64,000 nt of DNA, taken from positions 1-64,000 of the IMG/VR virus record IMGVR_UViG_3300021356_000797. One strand, written 5' to 3'. A program made the position numbers and the translations under genes. The notes beneath the pieces were generated by a model that was given only the letters and a program-made list of their open reading frames with translations, was not told the DNA's origin and searched no databases. Each line of letters opens with the position of its first letter. Position 1 is the stretch's first letter. Origin of the DNA: a virus. Shown here piece after piece: positions 1 through 6,210 of the stretch.

Positions 1-66
1 TAGCTCGTCAATACGTCCTTTAAGGTATTGAATTTCTAGTAGTTTATGGATTTCTTGTTCTGTCAT
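1..66 (-). CDS. Partial small protein, cut by left window edge
   Basis: An ATG on the minus strand at 66 opens a frame that stays open to base 1, giving 22 residues that begin MTEQEIHKLLEIQYLKGRID. The start lies 1 base beyond the stop codon of the upstream minus-strand gene, as in the rest of this tightly packed block, which supports it being real. The visible part looks like a helical, charged N-terminus. The rest of the gene is outside the window, so no function can be given. Confidence 0.5.
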   Translation of the reverse strand, partial: MTEQEIHKLLEIQYLKGRIDEL

Positions 67-67
67 G

Positions 68-262
68 TTAATAGTTTTTAGGTATTAGGTTTATTGAGAT
101 GAACCATCTGCCCCATCCAATCTCTATTGAATAGTATCCATTGAGATCTAGAGTATATCCTATAAGGATTGTGGGTAGTATAGAGAAGTGTCCCCAGGTT
201 TTAAGGGTTGCTACCTCCAGTATCCAGTTTTTCCTCCTGAAGTCTTTTAATTTCTTTAGCAT
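68..262 (-). CDS. Small hypothetical protein, Trp/Ile-rich (64 aa)
   Basis: The 64-residue frame has a basic N-terminus (MLKKLKDFRRKN) and then alternating hydrophobic and aromatic residues (GYYSIEIGWGRWFISI), a pattern seen in short beta-rich phage proteins of unknown role. It overlaps the preceding 53-aa gene by 62 bases, which is long for this block, so the true start may be a non-ATG codon further downstream, near the GGAGG-like stretch inside the overlap. There is no internal Met to decide this. It lies in the minus-strand block of short genes next to a thioesterase gene. I do not recognise a function. The frame is probably real; the start is uncertain. Confidence 0.5.
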   Translation of the reverse strand: MLKKLKDFRRKNWILEVATLKTWGHFSILPTILIGYTLDLNGYYSIEIGWGRWFISINLIPKNY

Positions 263-362
263 GATACATCATTCTTTTCATGTCCGTATTAATACTATAA
301 CGGGACTCTTGCCATTGTCTAATATGCCAAGCAAGATCATTACTCTGTTCTTTTGCTTTCAT
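201..362 (-). CDS. Small hypothetical helical protein (53 aa)
   Basis: An ATG at 362 on the minus strand gives 53 residues, beginning MKAKEQSNDLAWHIRQWQES and ending in TGGSNP before TAA. Composition (many K, E, R, Q, few prolines) predicts one or two amphipathic helices. It overlaps the end of the upstream thioesterase by 23 bases and the start of the downstream 64-aa gene by 62 bases, so it forms part of a compressed polycistronic block. No motif is recognised. Overlapping small helical genes are typical of accessory regions in phages of Bacteroidota. Confidence 0.55.
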   Translation of the reverse strand: MKAKEQSNDLAWHIRQWQESRYSINTDMKRMMYHAKEIKRLQEEKLDTGGSNP

Positions 363-741
363 TGTATTTTGCTTTTACTCTATCTGAGATAGGTATACTA
401 TCACCATTCTCATCTATTCTTACAAATCTTATGTTGGTAGATAGGATAACAGACTGCTGACCAGAGTATACGTTGTGTGCTCTAGCTTCCATATAGATAG
501 TCATAGAGGAATTACCTATATGCACAACGTCACCATAGATCTTAATTAGCTGTCCTTCTTTGGCAGGCTTTTTAAATATGCACTTATCTATCATTACAGT
601 CACCATCCTTGGGGTGTCACAGACCTCCATGGCATACGCTGCCCCCGCGGCATCCAGCCAGGCTAAGAGTTTGCCCCCGAAGAGATTGGCATGAAAGCCT
701 AGATCACTTTTTTTAACGGGATGTGTTGTGATTAAGTTCAT
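340..741 (-). CDS. Hotdog-fold acyl-CoA thioesterase (133 aa)
   Basis: This is a single-domain hotdog-fold protein of the YciA/BACH acyl-CoA thioesterase type, which hydrolyses acyl-CoA to free acid and CoA. Residues 15-37 carry the family signature: N19-L-F-G-G23 followed by the long helix KLLAWLDAAGAAYA, with Asp30 in it. In the family, Asn and Asp residues here contribute to catalysis. The strands MVTVMIDKCIFKKP, GQLIKIYGDVVHIG and a terminal TNIRFVRID complete the fold. Length is normal for a single-hotdog enzyme. It overlaps its downstream neighbour by 23 bases and its upstream one by 29, so it is co-transcribed with short unknown genes. It is a metabolic gene in a phage; substrate chain length cannot be read from sequence. 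Confidence 0.82.
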   Translation of the reverse strand: MNLITTHPVKKSDLGFHANLFGGKLLAWLDAAGAAYAMEVCDTPRMVTVMIDKCIFKKPAKEGQLIKIYGDVVHIGNSSMTIYMEARAHNVYSGQQSVILSTNIRFVRIDENGDSIPISDRVKAKYNESKRTE

Positions 742-880
742 TAATCTGGGTGTTGATTTCTTCTAGGTGTTGTTTTATCTCCAGTGCCTCCTTAAGAGCT
801 TCTAAACCACTGGATCTTTGGATATCATACAGTCTGTGCTGCAACCATTCACGCTCTTGTTGTAGTTTGTCTAGAGTCAT
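713..880 (-). CDS. Small coiled-coil protein (55 aa)
   Basis: An ATG at 880 on the minus strand gives 55 residues starting MTLDKLQQEREWLQHRLYDI and ending NHNTSR. Leu, Ile and charged residues are spaced like a heptad coiled coil almost throughout. The start codon overlaps the stop of the upstream 143-aa gene in an ATGA arrangement, and the end overlaps the thioesterase start by 29 bases, both signs of translational coupling. The function is unknown; short coiled-coil proteins of this kind often act as adaptors or inhibitors, but nothing here shows that. Confidence 0.6.
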   Translation of the reverse strand: MTLDKLQQEREWLQHRLYDIQRSSGLEALKEALEIKQHLEEINTQINELNHNTSR

Positions 881-1308
881 ATTACTAGTTTAAGTCCTAC
901 ATGGACATAGTTTAAGTTGGGATTTATTTGCAATATACTAAAAGTTCCATATAACTGCTTGATTATCTGGTAGTCAGCTCCTGCTCTACCAACAAGAAGG
1001 TTTGGGTTATGGTTTAACCTATATGCGGGGCCACCATAGATTCTTAATTTACGAATCTCAAACTCATACTGTAAAAAGCTATAGGTTGCACCATGATGAC
1101 CCTCACCCATTGCTAATATTCCTACAAATACATTGTCATATCCTACTTCTGCAACTACCCCTCTAGCATGAAGACAAGCTACATATCCAATTCCTCCAGA
1201 TTTCTTATCGGATAGTATAAAATCTTTTACTGGATGGTATGGGCTGCATTCTTGTGCAGTGCTATCCAGCCAAAGGATAGTCAGAAAAATCGTAAGTAGG
1301 TACTTCAC
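877..1308 (-). CDS. Predicted exported beta-rich protein, GTG start (143 aa)
   Basis: The N-terminus MKYLLTIFLTILWLDSTAQ is a typical signal peptide (basic n-region, hydrophobic core, small residues before an AQ cleavage site). The mature part is short and rich in Gly and aromatic residues with alternating strands such as YEFEIRKLRIYGGPAYRL and NLNYVHVGLKLVI. This resembles small periplasmic or outer-membrane beta proteins of Bacteroidota and may modify the cell surface during infection. The start codon is GTG at 1308; the frame upstream has no ATG before a stop, so GTG is preferred. The upstream 49-aa gene overlaps it by 47 bases. Confidence 0.65.
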   Translation of the reverse strand: MKYLLTIFLTILWLDSTAQECSPYHPVKDFILSDKKSGGIGYVACLHARGVVAEVGYDNVFVGILAMGEGHHGATYSFLQYEFEIRKLRIYGGPAYRLNHNPNLLVGRAGADYQIIKQLYGTFSILQINPNLNYVHVGLKLVI

Positions 1309-1411
1309 TGACGTAATAGTAGTTAAGAATTAAGTTAACTGGGGCTGTAGTATTCATATGCCACTCTGGGTATACCCCACTTTGATCTTGTATATATATG
1401 GTTCCACTCAT
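1262..1411 (-). CDS. Small hypothetical protein (49 aa), first gene of minus-strand block
   Basis: An ATG at 1411 on the minus strand opens 49 codons to a TAG, beginning MSGTIYIQDQSGVYPEWHMN. The peptide is rich in Tyr, Val, Pro and Thr. It is the first minus-strand gene after the divergent intergenic region, and its 3' end overlaps the signal-peptide gene by 47 bases. Gene-like composition and position support it, but the overlap is large and no homologous motif is recognised. It may instead be just the leader of the next gene. Confidence 0.45.
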   Translation of the reverse strand: MSGTIYIQDQSGVYPEWHMNTTAPVNLILNYYYVSEVPTYDFSDYPLAG

Positions 1412-1489
1412 GTCACTAAGGTAATGATAAATTTTAAATATTTAAACTTATTTTGTATATTAGTAATGTAAACTTTAAAACTAACAACA
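1412..1489. promoter_or_regulatory. Divergent intergenic region between minus- and plus-strand blocks
   Basis: This 78-base AT-rich gap separates the only minus-strand genes from the plus-strand structural block. The plus-strand side carries the phage promoter box (annotated separately). The minus-strand side does not contain that box, so the left block is probably transcribed from a different promoter class. That is an inference from absence, since the minus promoter itself cannot be pinpointed. Confidence 0.55.
1451..1462 (+). promoter_or_regulatory. Phage promoter box TTTTGTATATTA (site 1)
   Basis: An exact copy of the repeated box, followed by GTAATGTAA, 28 bases before the ATG at 1490. 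It is the first of eleven such sites and would drive the packaging genes. It only partly resembles the host Bacteroidota -7 element (TAnnTTTG). Confidence 0.75.
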
Positions 1490-1711
1490 ATGTCTGAGGA
1501 TAAGAAAGACTTGTCTCCACAGGAATACCAGGAGCGCAAAGAGAAGCTACATGAATTTTACAGTAAAGAAGTAAAATGGTTGCAGACTCAGCTGGAATAT
1601 GAGGAGCTTTTAAGAGATATATCTAAGGCTAGAGCAGAAAGATTGCAAGCAGACGCCTTTGTTTTACAAATGACTAACCCACAAGAAGGTGAGGACGATG
1701 CTGGTGAATAA
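1490..1711 (+). CDS. Small acidic coiled-coil protein (73 aa)
   Basis: This is the first gene of the plus-strand block, 28 bases after a phage promoter box. The 73 residues are mostly charged and helical (VKWLQTQLEYEELLRDISKA) with an acidic tail ending EGEDDAGE. The final codons overlap the start of the winged-helix-like gene by 14 bases. A small helical gene just before the DNA-packaging module is usual in crAss-like phages, but I do not know its function. The ATG is preceded by an A-rich leader without a Shine-Dalgarno sequence, as in most genes here. Confidence 0.7.
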   Translation: MSEDKKDLSPQEYQERKEKLHEFYSKEVKWLQTQLEYEELLRDISKARAERLQADAFVLQMTNPQEGEDDAGE

Positions 1712-2096
1712 AGTAGATAAGAGAGTTAAGCTTGATAAGCGTGAGGTTGTCAAGTATCAGATCCTTACATACTGTTTCTTAAACGGTGTACAGGTAAGTG
1801 AGTCTGATCTTAACTGTCTTACTGAGCTTGGTCTTCTGGGTGAAGATGAGCTTACTTCTTTTTGTTCTAAGGTTGCGGAGAAAAACATATTTAAGTCTCC
1901 ACAATCCGCACGTAATGCCATTACTAAAGCAGAGAAGAAGAATCTTTTGGTAAAAAACGGTAAGAACCGTAAGACTATTAAGCTGAATGAGGTATTGAAC
2001 GTTCAAGTAAACGGTACTGTCTTACTTGATTTTAAATTTGTTTCTGTTGAAGCCAAAGAAGTACAGAGAAATACTGAAGAAGATACAGAAGCATAA
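1698..2096 (+). CDS. Winged-helix/HTH-like conserved phage protein (132 aa)
   Basis: Residues about 15-95 look like a helical DNA-binding fold: ISESDLNCLTELGLLG-type helices (here VSESDLNCLTELGLLGEDEL), then SARNAITKAEKKNLLVKNGK, where a recognition-like helix is followed by a basic wing. It resembles a conserved crAss-like gene found ahead of the IHF-like gene and terminase. A GTG nine bases upstream (1689) would add three residues; the ATG at 1698 is the more ordinary start. Its end overlaps the IHF-like gene by about 50 bases. It may be a regulator or part of the packaging recognition complex; neither is shown. Confidence 0.65.
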   Translation: MLVNKVDKRVKLDKREVVKYQILTYCFLNGVQVSESDLNCLTELGLLGEDELTSFCSKVAEKNIFKSPQSARNAITKAEKKNLLVKNGKNRKTIKLNEVLNVQVNGTVLLDFKFVSVEAKEVQRNTEEDTEA

Positions 2097-2415
2097 TGAC
2101 TGGGATGAAGATCTCATGTCAGATGCGGTAAACTTTTTCTACAGTCGTGTTAGAAAAGCTATGTCTAGCTTAGAGGATACTACAATGTTTATCCCAAAGC
2201 TAGGAACCTTTAAGATTCGTAAGCATAGAATGGATAAGATGATTGCAGAAAAGGAAGAACTGATTAAGAAACTAAACCCTCATGAGTTTACTAAGTATGA
2301 TTCATACAGAAAGAACAAGGAGGATTTAGAAAAGCTATACAAAGTAAAAAATAAGTTTAATGAGCTGGATAAGAAACGTACTGAATTCCGTACAGGAACG
2401 CGTACAAAAGATTAA
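2047..2415 (+). CDS. HU/IHF-like DNA-bending protein (about 122 aa)
   Basis: Residues from about 20 on fit the HU/IHF fold: an N-terminal helical pair (DAVNFFYSRVRKAMSS) followed by the beta-signature IPKLGTFKIRKHR, equivalent to the GFGxFxxxxR strand of HU. The C-terminal half is a long charged helix instead of the usual DNA-intercalating arms, a divergent form I recall from crAss-like phages. The start is uncertain: no ATG is available. TTG at 2047 gives a homologue-like N-terminus (MKPKKYREILKKI); TTG at 2026 is also open. Encoded just before the nuclease and terminase, it probably bends DNA during packaging or replication. Confidence 0.7.
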   Translation: MKPKKYREILKKIQKHNDWDEDLMSDAVNFFYSRVRKAMSSLEDTTMFIPKLGTFKIRKHRMDKMIAEKEELIKKLNPHEFTKYDSYRKNKEDLEKLYKVKNKFNELDKKRTEFRTGTRTKD

Positions 2416-2656
2416 AGAAGCTTGGTCTAACAGGTTTCTTATTCTTGATGCAGTAAAGAACTACGTGGCTAATGATTCAGAGATTGAGACACTAGCTGCA
2501 ACTAGAATGGATATTTGTAATGAGTGTCCATTATTAGATTTAAAGGGATCTAAATGTTTTGCTCCTGGCACGCAACCTTGCTGTGGGAGTTGTGGATGTT
2601 CTTTAAAATTAAAGACAAGAAGCGTTGAAAGTTCTTGTCCAGAAGGAAAATGGTAA
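2360..2656 (+). CDS. Cys-rich zinc-ribbon-like protein (98 aa)
   Basis: The C-terminal half carries eight cysteines in zinc-ribbon spacing: C53-x2-C56, C66, C74-C75-x2-C78-x-C80 and C93, ending in the characteristic CPEGKW. The N-terminal 45 residues are helical. This short family with a PCCGSCGC-type knuckle is, as I recall, common next to terminase genes in phages of Bacteroidota. The ATG lies inside the preceding gene (56-base overlap), and the next gene starts 3 bases after its stop. It may bind DNA or protein in the packaging complex; metal binding is inferred from the Cys pattern only. Confidence 0.72.
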   Translation: MSWIRNVLNSVQERVQKIKEAWSNRFLILDAVKNYVANDSEIETLAATRMDICNECPLLDLKGSKCFAPGTQPCCGSCGCSLKLKTRSVESSCPEGKW

Positions 2657-2659
2657 ACT

Positions 2660-3472
2660 ATGTCTGTAGCATTTACAGCAAATAACCACAAGTATGTAAG
2701 TATTGATGGAGAAAATATTCTCTGGACCAGTACTACATCTTTTATATCTAAGTTTAAAAAGCCCTTTGATAGGGATGGAGTAGCTGAAAGAGTCTCTAAG
2801 AGTAAGAAATCCAAGTGGTATGGTAAGACTCCTGATGAAATTAAAGCTATTTGGGACGCTGAAGCTTCCAGAGCAATGGATCTTGGTAACTGGTATCATG
2901 ATCAAAGAGAAGCTGACCTGCTTGAATTTAACACCATTGAGCGTTACGGAAAGCAGGTTCCTATAGTAAGACCTATCACAGAAGGAGAAAAGAAGCTAGC
3001 ACCCCCTCAAAAGCTTTCAGACGGGTTGTATCCAGAGCATTTAGTCTACCTTAAGTCTGCAGGTATATCTGGTCAGTCAGATCTTGTAGAGGTTGTTGAC
3101 GGTTATGTACACATTACCGACTATAAAACCAATAAGGAGATTAAAGAAAAGTCCTATGTAAACTGGGAAGGTGTATCTCAAAAGATGTTACCCCCTGTAG
3201 ATCACCTGGATGACTGTAATTTAAACCATTATAATTTACAGTTATCACTTTACATGTACATTATCCTAAAACACAACCGTAGACTAAAGCCTGGAAACCT
3301 GGTAATACAGCATGTGAAGTTTGAAAAGGATGGTGAAGATGAAAACGGATACCCAATCAATAGCAAGAATGCACAAGGGGACTATGTTATTGAGGATATC
3401 AAATATTATGAGCTACCTTATTTAAGAGAAGAGGTAGTTAACATGCTCAAGTGGCACAAACAAAATAAGTAA
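2660..3472 (+). CDS. PD-(D/E)XK superfamily nuclease (270 aa)
   Basis: The core nuclease motif is clear: D141 in SGQSDLVEVV, then D154-Y-K156 in HITDYKTNKEI, matching the D-(X)n-(D/E)XK metal-binding site. A downstream NLQLSLYMYII helix (Q194) matches the QxxxY-type motif of Cas4/RecB/lambda-exonuclease relatives. In crAss-like phages a nuclease of this class sits just ahead of terminase and is thought to act in DNA processing, recombination or packaging. The stop overlaps the next start in TAATG, indicating translational coupling. Confidence 0.82.
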   Translation: MSVAFTANNHKYVSIDGENILWTSTTSFISKFKKPFDRDGVAERVSKSKKSKWYGKTPDEIKAIWDAEASRAMDLGNWYHDQREADLLEFNTIERYGKQVPIVRPITEGEKKLAPPQKLSDGLYPEHLVYLKSAGISGQSDLVEVVDGYVHITDYKTNKEIKEKSYVNWEGVSQKMLPPVDHLDDCNLNHYNLQLSLYMYIILKHNRRLKPGNLVIQHVKFEKDGEDENGYPINSKNAQGDYVIEDIKYYELPYLREEVVNMLKWHKQNK

Positions 3473-4005
3473 TGCTGGTAAAATTATTTGATATTCAGAA
3501 CGGAACTGTAATTCCTAGTGAACACAGTTATACATTGAACTTCCTAAAGGTGATTAGAGAAGAGTATCCTGAAGAACATTTAGACATTTATGCCTACTTA
3601 TTCTACATGACTTGCCCTAATCCGGATATGAATCCGTTCTTCAATATTCCGGATAGAGATAAAGAAGACCTTATACTCAGGGAGTTACGTACTGGTGAAG
3701 ACTTCTCTGACTTTGATACAGATGAAGAGATGATTCAAGAAGCTTTAAAGAATTGTACTCTACTATATGAGACTCCTACTTATAGAGCTTATAAAGGTAT
3801 TGCTAGTATGTTGGACCGTTTGGCAGACTATATGATGAGAACACCAATAGAACATGGTAGAGATGGTAACATTAATCAGATAGTTAATGCAGCTGCTAAA
3901 TTTGAACAGATAAGAAATTCATTTAAAGGAGCTTATTCAGATCTACAGGAAGAGCAGAAGTCTTCTGTTAGAGGAGGTCAAAACTTATCTTATGATCAAA
4001 TGTAA
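3472..4005 (+). CDS. Conserved protein upstream of TerL, candidate small terminase subunit (177 aa)
   Basis: A helical, acidic protein whose N-terminus reads MLVKLFDIQNGTVIPSEHSY. The C-terminal half (LADYMMRTPIEHGRDGNINQ, then a helix VNAAAKFEQIRNSFKG) and its place directly before TerL, coupled by TAATG on both sides, make it a candidate for the small terminase subunit or an equivalent packaging adaptor. I see no helix-turn-helix that would prove DNA recognition. It strongly resembles a gene kept in this position in crAss-like genomes. The role is inferred from position. Confidence 0.55.
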   Translation: MLVKLFDIQNGTVIPSEHSYTLNFLKVIREEYPEEHLDIYAYLFYMTCPNPDMNPFFNIPDRDKEDLILRELRTGEDFSDFDTDEEMIQEALKNCTLLYETPTYRAYKGIASMLDRLADYMMRTPIEHGRDGNINQIVNAAAKFEQIRNSFKGAYSDLQEEQKSSVRGGQNLSYDQM

Positions 4006-6209
4006 TGAGTGATATCAGTATCTCATGTTATAACTGTAAGGAGCAAGCTTGGACAGAGGCGAAGTTCAAAGAAAAAAATGAACTTGTCAAGTTTATTCAA
4101 AAACTTTTTAAAGAACCTGGTGAGTATAACTTCACTGAGGAGACTGAAATTTTTACTGCTGAAGCCACTAAATTCAATAGATATGGGGTTTATTGTACAG
4201 CTCCTTACATGTCAAAAGAATTTATTGAGTACTGGGATGATCAGAAACAAAAATGCCGCAATGGGGTAATTATCCAAGGAGAAAAAGACACCTGGTATCT
4301 TACACGTGACTACTACATGTGGTTAAACTTTCTTCCCATCTATGATAAAGAAGAAAAGAAGTATGGCTTTGCTAAGGTTAGAGATGCCCAGTATCATATG
4401 GCATTGTATGAATGGCTAGCTGAAGCTGAATACAAACACGTAGCCATTCTGAAAAAACGTCAGATTGCATCATCATACTTTCATGCAGCCAAGCTTCTAA
4501 ATACCTATTGGTTTGAAGAAGGTGCTGTACTAAAGATGGGTGCATCACTTAAATCCTATGTTAATGATGAGGGTACATGGAAATTCCTGGACGAGTACAA
4601 GAACTTTCTTAATGAACACACCGCCTGGTACAGACCAGCAAATCCTGATAAGACTCTTTTATGGGAGCAAAAGATTGAGGTTACTATCAATGGGCGTAAG
4701 CAAAATAAAGGGCTTATGTCTAAGATACAGGGGATGTCTTTTGAAAAGAATGCCACCAAAGGGGTAGGGGGTCCTGTTACTTATTTCTTCCATGAGGAAG
4801 CAGGTATTGCTCCTAAGATGGACCAAACTTATGAATACTTAAGACCTGCCATGGCGTCAGGTCAGATTACTACAGGTATGTTTATTGCAGCAGGATCTGT
4901 AGGGGATTTGGAACAATGTGAACCATTAAAGGACATGATCCTGAATCCTAAAGCCAACGATATCTATGCAGTAGAAACCAACCTGCTAGATGATAAGGGG
5001 AGTAGAGGAGAAGTGGGACTCTTCATTCCTGAACAGTGGTCTATGCCACCTCTTATAGATAATTGGGGGAACTCAATGGTAGAGGAAGCATTAGCAGCTA
5101 TTCAGGAAGAGAGGGCTACATGGAAAAGAGAATTAAGCCCTGAGCAGTATCAGCTGAGAATATCTCAGAAACCAACAAACATTGCTGAGGCTTTTGCTTA
5201 TCGTAAAGAGTCACTCTTCCCTCAAAACCTTATCTCTTCTCAAACTAAAAGAATTGAGGATAAAGAATATCCTGTAGAATATCTAGAACTAGATTGGGAT
5301 GAAGCTGGTACTGGTATTAAAGCTAGCCGTAGTAGAAAGCAACCAATTAATACTTTTCCTGTAGATAAGCGTCAAGAAGATAAGACAGGGGTGCTTTGTG
5401 TTTATGAGCGTCCTGTAGATAATCCTGAGTTTGGTATGTACTATGCAAGTATTGACCCCGTAGGAGAAGGTAAAACAACAACGTCTGAGTCACTTTGTAG
5501 CATCTATGTATACAAGAACCCTATTGAGGTAACAAAGATCACTGACGAAGGTCCTCAGAGCTTTGTAGAGGGTGATAAGATTGTAGCTGCCTGGTGTGGT
5601 AGATATGATGATATCAATAAGACTCATGAGCAGCTAGAAAAGATTATAGAATATTACAGAGCTTGGGCTCTTGTGGAAAATAACGTGTCACTATTTATCC
5701 AGTATATGATTGCTAAACGCAAACAGAAGTGGCTGGTTCCCAAGGATCAAGTGCTATTCCTGAAAGATATAGGGAGTAATAGAAGTGTATATGCAGAGTA
5801 TGGGTGGAAGAACACTGGTACTATGTTTAAGAATCACTTGATAAACTATGCTATTGAGTTCCTTAAGGAGGAGATAGATATAGAAACTGATGCTGACGGT
5901 ACCATCACTAAACGTATATTTGGTATTGAACGCATTCCTGATATTATGCTTATGAAAGAAATGCAAGCATACCAGCCAGGTGTAAACGTGGATAGACTGG
6001 TATCATTTGCAGCTCTTATAGGATTTGCCAAAGTACAACAAGCAAATAGAGGATATCAGAAACGAATTGATAATGAGTCATCTGTAAAATTGGATAATAC
6101 GCAGAAAATGACTAAATTAAATATGAGTCCCTTTAGACATATTGGAGGGGGCAACAAAGGTATTATGGGAGGTAAAGGAAAGCGTTCAGCTTTTAAAAAT
6201 TTAAAGTAA
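4005..6209 (+). CDS. terL: Terminase large subunit (734 aa)
   Basis: This is the motor and nuclease that packages DNA into the prohead. The ATPase half shows a degenerate Walker A around K150-S157 (KKRQIASS) and a Walker B with catalytic acids at E264-E265 (YFFHEEAG). The RNase-H-like nuclease half has D484 (SIDPVGEG), E558 (LVENN) and D663 (VDRLVSF), the expected acidic triad. A length of 734 aa is within the large TerL class of crAss-like phages. It is coupled to the previous gene by TAATG and followed after one base by the portal gene, the usual packaging order. Confidence 0.93.
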   Translation: MSDISISCYNCKEQAWTEAKFKEKNELVKFIQKLFKEPGEYNFTEETEIFTAEATKFNRYGVYCTAPYMSKEFIEYWDDQKQKCRNGVIIQGEKDTWYLTRDYYMWLNFLPIYDKEEKKYGFAKVRDAQYHMALYEWLAEAEYKHVAILKKRQIASSYFHAAKLLNTYWFEEGAVLKMGASLKSYVNDEGTWKFLDEYKNFLNEHTAWYRPANPDKTLLWEQKIEVTINGRKQNKGLMSKIQGMSFEKNATKGVGGPVTYFFHEEAGIAPKMDQTYEYLRPAMASGQITTGMFIAAGSVGDLEQCEPLKDMILNPKANDIYAVETNLLDDKGSRGEVGLFIPEQWSMPPLIDNWGNSMVEEALAAIQEERATWKRELSPEQYQLRISQKPTNIAEAFAYRKESLFPQNLISSQTKRIEDKEYPVEYLELDWDEAGTGIKASRSRKQPINTFPVDKRQEDKTGVLCVYERPVDNPEFGMYYASIDPVGEGKTTTSESLCSIYVYKNPIEVTKITDEGPQSFVEGDKIVAAWCGRYDDINKTHEQLEKIIEYYRAWALVENNVSLFIQYMIAKRKQKWLVPKDQVLFLKDIGSNRSVYAEYGWKNTGTMFKNHLINYAIEFLKEEIDIETDADGTITKRIFGIERIPDIMLMKEMQAYQPGVNVDRLVSFAALIGFAKVQQANRGYQKRIDNESSVKLDNTQKMTKLNMSPFRHIGGGNKGIMGGKGKRSAFKNLK

Positions 6210-6210
6210 C

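Noticed and set aside
1689-1697. GTG start for the winged-helix-like gene
   Set aside because: An ATG three codons later is equally open and more ordinary.
2096-2131. TAATG-coupled ATG after the winged-helix gene
   Set aside because: The frame stops after 11 codons; the HU/IHF-like protein lies in another frame with a TTG start.
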